The translations under genes and the position numbers were made by a program. DNA of 64,000 nucleotides, taken from assembly GCA_950022655.1 (NCBI GenBank), contig OX465587.1, positions 24,431,716 to 24,495,715 on the forward strand. The letters are read 5' to 3'. Below the pieces are notes generated by a model, which searched no databases, had not been told where the DNA came from, and saw only the letters and a list, made by a program, of their open reading frames with translations. This document shows positions 32,071 to 44,243 of the stretch, piece by piece (within the stretch, counting starts at the first letter, position 1; the number at the start of each line of letters is the position of its first letter). The DNA comes from Alentia gelatinosa. Taxonomy: Eukaryota; Annelida; Polychaeta; Phyllodocida; Polynoidae.

Positions 32071-35000
32071 GGCTGGGAGATGAACACCAAGACGAGGTCG
32101 TGTTTGTATTACGTAATGAAGCTGGTTCCCGCCGGAACCCGCCGCCTCTTCCTACCAGCGACATCCGGGCCACGCCGCGCCCACCACTTCTCGCCGTGAC
32201 GCCCGAGAAAAGGCGAGATGAAAGCCGCCATTTTTGTTCTTTGTTGTGAACGGCAGCGCAATTTGCATAGCTGTTAGTCAAAGTCAAGCTGCAGGAGCGG
32301 AGCCCTGGCTGAGATTGAGGTTGGAGGATGCTTTGCAGGCAGATACTCTACTGCTGGCACGGGTCACCACGAAGGTTCAATTGATCTACTGAGCACCACA
32401 ATGAATACAGAGTGTCACAGCCAGGGACATTTAATATCTCCAAAATGTGTTATTTAATACAAAACCAATATACTTCATCTATAGAAATTCAATTCGTGCG
32501 AAAATATAAGAATATCAATCAGATACCTATATTGACATATATTCCAGTGGTATTTATCGAGGTTTCAATTATTTATAACCCCAAGTATGCGAGAACCGTT
32601 TAGGGTTTACTCTCCCAGTGATGTATTTTCAACGCCTACTGGGGAAACTGTGTCACAAAGGATTGACGCTGGCGATGCGTGACATGAATGGAGTGCAATC
32701 ACGAACCAGCCATAAAAAGACTCCCGTAAGAAGTAACTAAGGTCCAAATATAATAGTCCCAGCGTAGCTCAAAGGAATCATTGGGAGTTCTCTCTAGTTA
32801 TATAGAATGCAGGGAAATGTGTACTGAAGTTGATCTTGTAGAAGATGTGTTTGGTACAAACGCCAATTATTACTGCCCTGTCTTAAAGGAGAAGGTTCGA
32901 ACTAAATTCTGCTAGCAACATACATTTGAATTCACTTCTACCCTTCGCACGCGTATTATCCTCGTGCAAAACCTGTCCTTAATTCCTATTTTTATTACTG
33001 GAGTGATTTCGAATTTTAGAAAAGATTAATGAGAGTTACAGAGAGAAAACACACATAAAAACGATTCATCTTTCACCCTCCGACCTTACAAGGCCTGATG
33101 AAGAAGAATGACCATTGGGCAAATTGAATTCAAAGGGTGGATTCAAATATGATACCTCGTGTCCCGTCCTCCCCTAAACCAATCATAACCTAGCAAATAG
33201 AACCCACACCCTCCACTGTTATGCACGTGGCACAAAAGAGAGGTCCTACAAATGAACCCACATACTTCAAATTTTCCTTTTGATTAAACAATTACAAGTC
33301 TATGTCTATTCAAAAGAAGTCTTTCTGGAAGTCATTGTGTTTGTGAAATACTTGTGGCATTGACTGGTTTACACTAAAACTAGTAATGGGGTATCATCAT
33401 TCAATCTTGGATGTTGCCCAAATACTGAACATTACTATAATTATATAAGACGTTAAGAACTTAATCAGCATCATTTCCATGCGGATGAAGCCCATAAGAG
33501 GTTTGCCTTGTCCGCTGTGCTACATCTAATGCTTTCCTGTCGCTATAACTGACAACACCATGGCTGCCTCCACGTCATAAAATACCAAAGATCATCGGCA
33601 ATAACCACTTAATATTCAGCACCTCCTGCCAATACATTCTCCTTATCTGTAATCTTAGTTTCAGACAACTTTAATGGGACACTCCTAAATACTGTCTCCA
33701 TTGCCCTGGCAGCACACGACCATGATGCTTTAGTGAACGCGTCTTGAAACGTGTCACTTCCGGGTTAGCAATGATAAAAGACAGGTGGCGGCACCTGTTG
33801 GCCTGAACGCCGACCTCAAGCTGACCTCTGACTGGAGGTACGGCGGCCCCGGCAAAACTAATTAAATCTGGATGGGATTATTAGCTCGTTAGAGATCCCC
33901 CTGACTGTCGTTTGTCAGTCCTGATCATGTCTGGACGGGACAGGCAGTCGGAATCCATAAATATAATTACATCCAACGTTCCTCGCCAGCAGGCCCGTGT
34001 ATTGTGGTATCATTGGTATTGCGACGGGCAAGGGGGCGTTTCTAAAATAAAATAAAATTATTTTTACTACACCAGGTGATGGATCTTATATCTTCTTATG
34101 ATTATTGTCAATGAACATTAAATGTTATGGAAGTTGAGTTGAATATTTATTTTAAATAAATGCTCATCAACAAGCAAGTTATGACTCAAAGCTTGGGAAT
34201 TGCTGGATGTGAGACAACAATACATGTTTGCATCTCCTACTCCAGGCACTTTTAGATAAAACTGACAAGCAAAACTTAGAAAGTAAATTGTAATTGTATA
34301 TTAAATAGTTTACGTGTTTGTGATATACGAGATATAGACACAAACGTACTTTCAAAAATTGACGGGCTCATGAATTTTCAGGTCTAAAGCTAATAAAATA
34401 TATTAGAATCTTTCACATATGATTGCTTGTCATATTCTTGATACATGTTGACCACCTGATATCCTTTTCAAGTCCGGGTTAGGTTTTCTGCGTTGTGATA
34501 AATTGGTCATATATCTTTTTTCTAAATGTTTGATATTTGCTGAACACACAAGTACAAATGAAGGTTACTGAGAAGTAGGGGAGCGATAATGAGGCATATT
34601 GAGAAAGGGCCAGCTGAGGCTTATGGGGAGGCTCGTAAGAGATGGCCGAGGTGCCCACAGTGCAGAGAAGACGCACAGAGGAGACGATACCATGGTAGGT
34701 ACCGCTCAGCCTTAGCCGCAGACCGGTCCCCTGCCCGCTAGCAATGGTTGCACATATGTTGTCGCTCGAGGGTCCGCACTCGGTCTGTACCCAGCCTCAC
34801 CCACTCGCTGTGATGTATTGCTTGGAGGTACGTAGCCGCGCTCCACCCGGCTTTGATGCTGCTTCCCGGACGACACCCCAGGGTCACAGCCTGACCCGGA
34901 TCCGGAAACGATGGTATCACGTGACGCGTGCGGGCCGTGCACACTAGATGGCGGTAGCTCCTGCTCTCTTCTTTTCTGAATTTCTCACTGTTTCGGAGTT

Positions 35001-35132
35001 TCGCCCTCTGGAGATTATTTTACTGAATTGGCGTTACACTGGTAGTACTAGCTGGCCGGTGGTTAGTTGGATGCAGCAGAAACCAGAGGCAGTTAAGAGC
35101 TGAAGCTTCCAGACAGCACATAATAATATCAA
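32071..35132. other. No supported gene
   Basis: Mostly AT-rich with only short frames. Around 33750-33990 a compact stretch contains 'ctaattaaat', 'gggattattagc' and 'ataattac' homeodomain-type cores, unusually dense and enhancer-like. A CTCF-like CACACTAGATGGCGGTAG lies at 34939-34956, 20 bp from a CACGTG E-box, in a small CpG-rich patch (34700-34960). Confidence 0.35.
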
Positions 35133-35266
35133 GAGACGTCACGAGTTTGAGTCTGAGTTTATTTATGCCACGCATTTTGTTGGCTCCATAATTTCACGAG
35201 TCGAAGACGGACCCAACAAAATGCGTGGCATAGATCTATAAGCTCAAACTAAAACGAGTGGCGTCT
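35133..35266. repeat. Foldback element (MITE-like)
   Basis: Outer arms AGACGTCACGAGTTTGAG and the complement of CGAGTGGCGTCT mark the ends. Inner arms ATGCCACGCATTTTGTTGG (35165-35183) and its exact complement (35213-35231) form a 19-bp perfect stem with a roughly 29-nt loop. The whole 134-bp unit is an imperfect palindrome with no coding content. Target duplication is not clear. Confidence 0.75.
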
Positions 35267-38200
35267 AGATTTTATCCTACCCTGTTCCTATATTTTTTTC
35301 AGTATAGGATGTATACTAGATCTACATATGCCTAGAGGGAACCAGTGGTTGAGACAATATTGGATAAGGGTCGAACTCCTGAGCGTATAGTAAAGCTCAA
35401 GTAATGTGTAGCTATCGGCCATAAAGTTGACAATTTCTCTCTCAGTGCACAGCCCTAGACTTGTCATGATAAATCACAGACAGTCATAGATTACTCATAC
35501 AGGGTGACTACCATTATATATCACACAGACATAGTCTGACCTCATGGGCATGATTATCGATTATAAATGAGAGCCTTCTCCACCCACGCTCTCTTTCCAG
35601 GAACCAATGATGAGTTCGTCTAAAACAGGAACTGCAGTGCATCTTCATTTAGTCTCTTACTCCCTAATGTCCAGTCACGTGTAAAATATAGACTGACCAT
35701 GAAAAGTGCGCTTTCACTTAACCCAATCATGCATCTCCTGGTGACGGACTAATTGATATATTCGTGCCCGCATCCTTCCCAATCTCCCCTGTGCTCCATT
35801 GCACACAATGACTTCTGGAGTCACAGTCAAGGATTCTATTTGCAGGGAACTAGGGCAAGAAGTCAAAGGTTAAATTGAGTCCTCGTGAGAAGTACCAACT
35901 ACTTGGTGAAAAATGTCTCAGGCAGCTGACACTAATGGGTTGACCTAGTCATTATTATTGCACTGGCAAAAGTTTATTATCTAACTGTGCACCATCCTTG
36001 TCAGGTTATGTATCTGTGATGAAAATAAGGATGACGTGTAAAATGTGGATGGACTTAACATTTTCCATTGGGCGCTTCCTATAAGTGTGTATTGAAAGAT
36101 ATGGCGTTTCATTTTTCTAAATCTCAAGACACCTGATTTCATTTGATATGCAGTTGTCAAATCCAAAGTCGACATTTCTTTCATACAAGTTGCTTCTAAG
36201 TGCCCCACCTATATGTTTTATAGTCACTGGAATGAAGTCGTGGGGGCTAAACAATTTCTGCTTATTAAATCCATTTAGATCACATATATGTCTGATTCTA
36301 ATAAAAGCCAAAAGAAAACCAAAATACATCCCTGACTGCAAAACAGATCCGGTTTTCGTACCAGAATTGGCTCAAAATGAGCGAATCTGGTTACAACTTG
36401 AGTCGTAGTTTGGCAAGTGTTGTCTGTTCAGACTAGGAGCACCTCAGTCAAGAAACTCGTGGTCTGCAGCGAACCTGAGCTCCTACCAAGTAGCAGTCAG
36501 GGGGGCGGGGGAGGGTCAGTGTTGTGTGAGTGGCGCCTATTTGCGGCCGGTGGTGATGGGGGAGGAGGGGAACGACCTGCTATACACGACTTCTACCCGC
36601 GCCCGGCCTTTAGATGTTTTCTGCCTTCATCATGGTGGACTTTGACTCATGGCCCCAGTCTGCGTCGGCGGTCCTATGGGGCGCCACGTGTTATTAAACC
36701 TCGGTTTTCTCAAGTGGATGGATATGGAGAGGATGTACTGGCAATCCATTCCCTCAAAGTCGAGTCTATGAGTATGTATATCCGACTGGAGGTCACCCAT
36801 TTTTTACCAAGTGAATTGTGGCCAGACCCGTTGTTTAAATAAGTGAAAACAGATCATTTAAAGGGCGTAAGAGATATGATAATGGTCATGTATTTCAAAC
36901 TATGAATAATTAACAGTAATCATAACTAAAATAATCTGAATCTCTACTATCGAAACTTCCAATAATCATCCCACATCAAATACGCCAGTTTAATTTCCCA
37001 ACGAGAACCAATTCATAGAACTGTATTTAAAACTCCACCCACTTAGCTCCACTGTATCATTTTAATCTGGGCGCCCCATCATACTCCAGTCTAGGCGCTA
37101 TCCATCTTGTTTGCGGCGGCTGACAACTTGGAGGGTTAGAGCTGAGACGTAGATCTAAGGCTGAAGAGGGTGGAGACAAGTTTCACCAAATGTCCCTTAC
37201 AGACATAGCCGAGTGAACTATTCGTCCTCATTTACTCTCCACGGATTTCCCGCTAACTTGTTGACTTCTACCGCAGGTGTCTCCAATATCCGGCTCCACG
37301 AAGATATGTCCATGGTATCGGCAACGCTGTCATATTGTATTATAGTTAATATTCATGGAATTATGTGGTTTTGAAAATGAAGGCAATAATATCTGTACGG
37401 CGTACTCCATTCTGGAGTTAGTCAGTTAAAAAGTCAAACTGGAATATTTTCGTAAACAACAGCTGATATAGGTTATGGTGACATTCAAAATAGTCGGCCT
37501 TGTCAACCCGCTGTTGGTTCATCCATCATTCATTACATTTGTCTGTGCTGGGCAAGTCAGCACCTCGCATACTATGTTACTTTCCTGTCTGTATATTTGC
37601 TGTCAAGGTCGGTCTCATCCTAATTAACAGTTGCTGTATGATTTCCAATCGGATAATGCATTTTTTTTAAATAAAATACATAAACAATGACAAGTAAGTG
37701 TATCATTGGTAGGAAAATAAAGGTCGTTGACTCAAAGATATATTCTTATCCAACGCTGTCTTAGATTATGAGTAAAGTAAATCCCTGTGAAGGATGGTAT
37801 CATATAAGATGTACCATGGATAGAAAACCGTCCTCCATAGATATACCACCAAAGTCAGATTACCTCCTAGTGATATATTGCATGGATATGCGGAAATGAA
37901 TAAAATGGTATCATGATCTCCATTGGAATAGACCACTTTCCAGGAGTTTGGTCAGTGAATAGCGTAGTTCCTAATTCAACATGACTACCGTAGTTTTAAC
38001 ACATGGCCTCTGGTTCCCCACTGCTATAGGGCAGAGTATACAGGTCTGGATTCTGGATTGGGAACACGACCGTATCTCTTACACCTTTCTAAAGCCCACC
38101 CTGAAACACTGTTTCAACTAATACAGTGGCCAATGGTAAACAAATGTTTCTCATAGTTTACGTCCTACCTTCACACAGGAACACTCAGGCTTAGACAGGA

Positions 38201-41094
38201 AACGAGCTTACCTGAAAAGATAAAAGAGAATCGAAGATAAGTTTTAAACGCTCAGTAGAGTATCTCACAACATCAACATGTTTGTGTGGCAGACAGACCA
38301 GGTAGGAATAGATATACTCTATTCGTTTTATAACACTTTTATTGACTTACTATAAAATATGAGTTTAAGCATCTTAGACTATAACTATATCTGTAGGGAG
38401 TTACCTTGAGGCACTATGTCTACTATTATATGAAGCCCAAAGGTTTTCTATTGCCTGCAAAACATATGGTGCTATCGGTATTGCAGAAATGTCTTAGTAC
38501 CTGAAGGAAAGAAAGTTCAGATATTTGTTGGAATGATATATTCTATAACCTGTATAAACGATTCTTCCATGTAAGCTAGATACTTCTTTGCAAGGTGTTC
38601 TGGTAAGAAAAGAAGATAATTGACTTAAGGAAAGATGCTCCTGTTAAATTGCAGAACCAAAGGAATTTTCTTAATATATTGTCCTTCAATACAGATATAC
38701 CAGTGGGCAGGAAACTATCGATTGTTGCAAAAGACATACATTTGCTTGACTGTCTATAGTTGCTATCTGCCTGCTATCATCCAACAGTGTGATCCTAAAT
38801 TCAATAGTATTACCGATACAAATCTCGTAACGATCATTTCTTCTCCGTGTTAATTACACGCTTTTCATCCATTTGCCTTCACATTATATTAGATTCCGTG
38901 TAATCTTTTAAGCAGACGACAATTTATCGCCGCCCTCTGACCACACCACGTGGTCGGGTCACATGATCATGACATCACGTGACGTCACGACCACGCCATA
39001 TAAGCCAGTGATGAGTCTGGATTGATTTTCTTATGTCACCACGTCATTGGCCCATGAAGTGTGCTTATTAGAGGCTATTTAGTGGGCATTACCAGCCGGG
39101 AGAATGGGCAGGGTGGCGGTGGTCGCCTGGGGACCAACGGAAAATGGGGTTCCTGCCTCTCCTGGCATAGAATCCGTTGGGCTGTATCAGTGCCGCTTGA
39201 CCCATGAATATTGCAATCGCCTGTGGCTAGTATATCATGTATGTATCATTGTTATTATACAGACTCGGAGCGGCGGATGTGTGTTGTCTGTAGCACTACT
39301 GTCGCCATCTATTAATAGGAGTGAGATGTTTACGGCGCACTGCCGATTCTATCATTCGTTACCTCCTACTAACTGCGACCATACATGAAGTATACAATGT
39401 TTGGGTTATGCAATAAATATATGTCCTGTTTCAGATGCTTCTAAGAATTTTGAATGGTGTGTTTACGTGTGTGGTGTAATAGCACTGAATTTCAGATATT
39501 GCAGCTGATCACATTTATTGTTCCTTGGTTCAAAGAGTGCTTGAAATGTAGAGTCCTGAATAAATAGTGTAGAACCATTAGAACAGAACAATTCGGGAAC
39601 AAGTAAGACCGTTCTTGGAAAAGATTATATATGCTAGGTTGAATCTCAAAAATAGGATTACCAACATCCTAAGTGCTATTTAAACTATAAAGTGTCGATG
39701 CATAGCTGCACATATGTTTCGCGTTAGTATAAGTAATCCTTAATGTTGTGATTGCAATGAGTCTGCTGCTTCCAAATATGTGGTGTTCTTGCTCCACAAA
39801 TCCCATAAATCTCTCAATCAGCAAGTGTAACCAGGATGTTCCCGATGTCATTTATAAAACTAGGCTGCATATATCTGCGTTATCTCGCGGGAATTCGACG
39901 GTAACGCGGATTTAAGGGAGGTGTGGAAAGTACCACGTCCTCCATCTTCTGATAATGCTTTTATATAGACAGTTATTTATTTTATCACTGGCGTATATTG
40001 CGTTAAAAACAGACATGGGATTCGGCCAAGATCAGGTGGGCGATAGGCCCATCATTGGTGGGTAATACCTCTATATGGGCAGTTTATAAGCCACGCCACC
40101 AACTGCATTTTGCCCCGGTTATCCTTAAAGCTAGCGCCACCTGGGATTCGGGGGATGGTATTCTGTGCTGGTGAGTCAAGTCTCAGTCCTGGAGTGTTTG
40201 ATCAATCTTAATATGGAACCCATACGTGTTATACACTACATTCAACTTGACCTTTGGCTTTTGGACAAGGATGCATGAAATAAGCATCGATGGGTAAAGA
40301 TACTCTTCTGCAATATGAATATTTTAGTATTTCAATCTTATGCTTTCTATATTTCTCCAAGTCCCATTTTCCTTTCTTGCGTGTGAGAAAAACAATGGGC
40401 TTGGTGGTTCCAATTAGAGGAAATATCTATGTAACATCAATTAATTTCTTTACTCAAGTAGAGAGTGCCAACGTTTTCCTTGCCATTTCTCATATATAAT
40501 TCTGATACAGATGATTTTATTAGAAAATAGAAATACAATGTATGGTTTTTTTATTACTAGATAACAATAATTAAATGACTGTGGATAATACGTTAATATA
40601 ACTAATAACTCAATGTAGGTGTATCCTCATAAAAAAAACCGCTATGTGTGACTACGATATGGAAGATCGCCTATAATGTATGGCGAATATTGCTATCGTT
40701 AAACTCATTACTGAATTTTAAAAGAATGTACGGAGCGCTGTTGCGGCACTCTCCCAGCAGTAGCGGAACACCCGCGTTAGAGTGGGGCACCTGGATAAGA
40801 GGGGTTATGGGCGTGACAGCCCGGTACACCCCCCTCCCTCCCCCGTCACTGTGGCGAGCGGCTCAGCGGCTGCTCACACCCGCTCTTCACGGGGCGAGCA
40901 GATAATGCGTCCACATTAATTACCGCCACCACCTCCGCCCACGGATACAATCAATCTCCGCGAGTTGAGATAACTGTGAAGCGTAGAGAAGCAGATGAAG
41001 GATAACCCACGGGACAAAAGACGCGAGATTGGGGTTGGGATTAGAAGTGGGTGGCGCAGGAACGGGTGTGTGTGTTTGTCTAACAGTGAGAGAA
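35267..41094. other. No supported gene
   Basis: Frames are short or low-complexity (141 residues at 36417-36842, Gly-rich and unrecognised). Around 38928-39010 there is a CTCF-like site (minus strand), two CACGTG E-boxes and a CATATAAG, resembling a compact promoter. A second minus-strand CTCF-like site lies at 40131-40147. The remainder is AT-rich unique-looking sequence. Confidence 0.35.
38928..39004. promoter_or_regulatory. CTCF-like site, E-boxes and TATA-like box
   Basis: GTCAGAGGGCGGCGAT on the minus strand (ends near 38928) matches a CTCF core. CACGTG follows at about 38948 and within ATCACGTGACGTCACG near 38975, then CCATATAAG at about 38995. The arrangement suggests a promoter reading rightwards, but no downstream exon was recognised. 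Confidence 0.3.
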
Positions 41095-41190
41095 GGGGGT
41101 ATGGAGAGAGGAAGATAGACACAGAGAGACAGAGAGACAGAGAGGGAGAGAGAGAGAGAGAGAGGGGGAGAGAGAGGGAGAGGGAGGAAA
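41095..41190. repeat. Purine-rich (GA)n tract
   Basis: About 95 bp of imperfect GAGA/GACAGAGA repeat. The overlapping Arg-Glu and Leu-Ser frames on the two strands are artefacts. Confidence 0.85.
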
Positions 41191-43399
41191 GGGAAGTTAT
41201 CGATATTTATTACGATCAAACCTTTGCTGAGTGTATCAGTCGTCAAATTCATGTTGTTAAAACATTACTATTGACATTTGCCACCACTAATCATGGGTTT
41301 CATTGGTCTTTATGTATAGGTGTCAAGTATAATTAGAGCATAATATCCTGGTGTTTTATCACATGTAAACTCCTCCCTATGAGAGGAATTCCCTAGAAAC
41401 AGCAGGTCTACACGGCAATAGGCTTAAAAAGGCCACACAGCGAACCCTTATGCATATAGAAGGATGAAGTCAAGGTTATGGGATACAATGACACAGAACA
41501 TCTATACATGTATATCAAAATTTTTATGCAAAACAGATATAGACTACAGTGCCATACGTCTACGATAGACATTATAATGTCCCTACAAACCGATTATAAT
41601 ACACACTGATGTTCCTACTCTAGATGTTTGTCTAAGATAAAGATGTTCCCGATTTTCTATATTTGACGACATTATGCATTGTAGCGTATCGGGAGGTTTT
41701 AAATATCGTAGTAGGTGCATAGACGCCGGGCCTAATACAGCTAAAAGAATGGAATAAAATTGATCACAAAATCAATATAGACTATAATAAATAATCAGTA
41801 TTCACTTATAGGATATCTTACTGTCTGGCTCTATCCCCACCCTCACCAGTCCCCCCTTCCTCGTAGTGCAAGAAACTGCCCTGATTTCCCCCATCCGGAC
41901 TGGAAGCACCCACTTATACCTAAAAGCCACCTCCCCATCCCAGAGATGGGCATCTCCGACTGCCTCTGCGTTGCCCTGTTATCTGCTTTATTATCTGATC
42001 ATAGGGCCCAGTGATCGGCCGGGATCCAGGGGGCTCGAGACCCCGTCCCAGTTCGGATCATGACAAGTAGTTGTCACAGCTGGACACTGGAGTTTTTACG
42101 ACCGGCGGATCCTGCCCCGCCGGGTCCTCCAGTGGCGGCAGTATTGGTGGCGGAACACAAAAGGGGCTGCATCATCTCTCCAGGATACATAAGTCGTACA
42201 AGTATCACACCCCCGTGAGTTAAGATTCAAGTATAAATCTAAATTATATGTATCATGTTTGTTGTCATATGTGTCTATGTTTGACATGTGTAAGGAAGAA
42301 CGCCTGCAGGCGATTACTACTTGTCGTTAAGCCTACTGAATAAAAAAATAAAAAAATCCAAATAAATGTATCATACATGTATCTTTATATATGTAAGTTA
42401 ACCGGTATACATAAGGTGTACAGATATGATACAGGTATATGAATAGTATGTCTTTTATATACGAATGATACATATTTCATTAAAAGTACATTTTAGCAAA
42501 TCACTAGGTGATGGGTATCGGTGATATTTAGAGTATCTCAGAATTAGGACACAGTGAGCGTGTGTGAGTATGCGTGTGTAGTGGGAGGTCTGATTAATAT
42601 GCGAGAGGAAAGCCCTTCTTCATGCTCCTGTGGATGTGGGCCTGACCGTTATCAGGTTGTGCTATGGCTATCTCCACATTTATTGTGCTTTATGGCGGTC
42701 TTCCATCCCCGCCAGGCCTATCAGATCCCCCACATCCTCCTCCAGCGTAGCCCGGGAGGAGGGGGCTCCAGCCACGCCTGGCTCTAACTGCACCAGGAAA
42801 TCCCCGAGAATATCGTGTCGATTTATTTGTTTATAGCAGTTCTGCTCGTTCTGTGCGAAAGCCTCGTCGAAATGTATTTTCCGGTCCGGATATTGCATCT
42901 ATAATATAGAGTAGCTCTGGTTCAGCGGGCGTCATACAGTACGGTATACTCCTATATTTATATGCTGAACTGGGAATATAAGACTTCCTCCATGCGTAGA
43001 TTACTTATGCATATTATATTGATCAAATTTTCTTCCCGAAAACTAGTCAGATTCCTTTCAGAAATACTACTTGGGAAGGTGACATGGGATTGACATTCTG
43101 AGCAAATAGAATTGTGTGCACCTCTCTGTTGCGATATTATAGAAAACAGATTGTAAAGAAGAGGTAGATATTGCAGTTCAAAGTAAATGGAGGGAAAATC
43201 ATTTGCACATTCTGTTGACACACAAAATAGTACACACGGAAGTAGCTGTTCTTCAAAGGTCAGGAGTAAATCATTGTCGGCAATGGCAGGCTGGGAATAA
43301 CAAGGGCAAACACGGGTCAATGTTGTCTTAAAATTGCAGATTTCCCCGATGTTTGCCCCCCTTCTCTATAAAAACGGAACGACCTTGTCTGCACTTTTT
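41191..43399. other. No supported gene
   Basis: Short frames only; a 120-residue minus-strand frame (42958-43320) shows no domain. A strong CTCF-like CCTCCAGTGGCGGCAG lies at 42125-42141 beside 'ggtggcgg'. The sequence at 42340-42500 is TA-rich. Confidence 0.35.
42125..42141 (+). promoter_or_regulatory. CTCF-like motif
   Basis: TCCTCCAGTGGCGGCAG matches the CTCF core (CCASYAGRKGGCRS) almost fully. Motif evidence only. Confidence 0.4.
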
Positions 43400-43765
43400 T
43401 TTATACATATAAAGCCATTTTCCATTGGTCGATTATTCGCCACTGATCTGCAGTCGGGAACCACCGATAGATAGTTATAATACACCGATGCAAGATTAGT
43501 GAATGGAAACAACATGGTAATTGAAATGGTCACAAATTAATTTGGCGAAGATTGCCCAATAAGGCCACAACCGACTGACAGTCAAAATGAAAACGCCTTG
43601 ATTTCATCTGTAAGGCGCAAGCTATTAGTATGAACATTAAATCGGTATGGACCTGTAAAAGGCAAAAGAAACAGGGCATACACTGCAGCCTCACCGATTA
43701 TTTAATACCGATGTGCAGTCGGTAGCATCACCGACATACTTTTAGGAGAACTCAAACAATCGGTG
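43400..43765. repeat. Possible family A copy, diverged
   Basis: Contains 'ccattttccattggtcgattattcgcc' near the left and several 'accgat/atcggtg' phrases up to 43765, which are the internal signature of family A. The GTGGCG terminal motif is not preserved, so the ends are approximate. Confidence 0.3.
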
Positions 43766-43904
43766 CCAATGTCGCCGGCCAATAGAGATTGGCCTATACA
43801 TTGATGATCGGCCTGAGCGACAAAGGGCGGTGTCGGCTTCAGCGGACTCTTTAGATTTCACTTTCTCTGTTTCAAGGTGATATGTATTCGGCACTTTAAC
43901 ATTA

Positions 43905-43916
43905 CTGTAAAGTGGA
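43905..43916. repeat. SINE target-site duplication, left
   Basis: CTGTAAAGTGGA, repeated exactly at 44232-44243, flanks the SINE insertion. Confidence 0.9.
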
Positions 43917-44231
43917 TTGCTTGTTTGTTTGGTTTGATTTAACGCCCAGTCAACCATTATAGGTCCTTACCATACTTTCTCACGGTTGTTTTACACCACG
44001 AGTGTGGTGATGGAATCTATCTAATTAATTCAGGCAGAAATCTCACCCCTACACATTTACCGAGGTGAGAGTTCTTTCACTTCCAACGCCACATAGACAT
44101 GGTATGAGAAGGATTGGCCTTTGATATAGTAGTAAATCTACCACTGCTGGGGTGGGACTTGAACCCACAAAGTCCTACAACTTTGGGGTTACAAGTCCGG
44201 TACTCTAACCACTGAGCTAACTCCCCACCCC
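43917..44231 (-). mobile_element. Full-length tRNA-derived SINE
   Basis: A 315-bp SINE on the minus strand. The head (44231 down to about 44140) is tRNA-like. It has box A TTAGCTCAGTGG (44209-44220), an anticodon loop CTTGTAA (44189-44195, anticodon TGT, threonine-like) and box B GGGTTCAAGTCCC (44154-44166). The acceptor and anticodon stems no longer pair well, so it is not a working tRNA. The body is unrelated and ends in GGGCGTTAAATCAAACCAAA followed by CAAACAAGCAA, resembling tails of molluscan SINEs (from memory). Perfect 12-bp duplications CTGTAAAGTGGA flank it, proving retroposition by a LINE machinery and a fairly recent date. Confidence 0.92.
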
Positions 44232-44243
44232 CTGTAAAGTGGA
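44232..44243. repeat. SINE target-site duplication, right
   Basis: CTGTAAAGTGGA, identical to 43905-43916. It lies immediately upstream of the SINE head in its own orientation. Confidence 0.9.

Noticed and set aside
31133..32287. 384-residue minus-strand frame
   Set aside because: It lies almost wholly in the 64-bp minisatellite; the unit length (64) cycles all frames and gives Pro/Ser/Leu repeats with no start or splice context.
44140..44231. Functional threonine tRNA gene on the minus strand
   Set aside because: A and B boxes and a TGT anticodon are present, but acceptor and anticodon stems do not pair and the block is the head of a SINE with its own target duplication.
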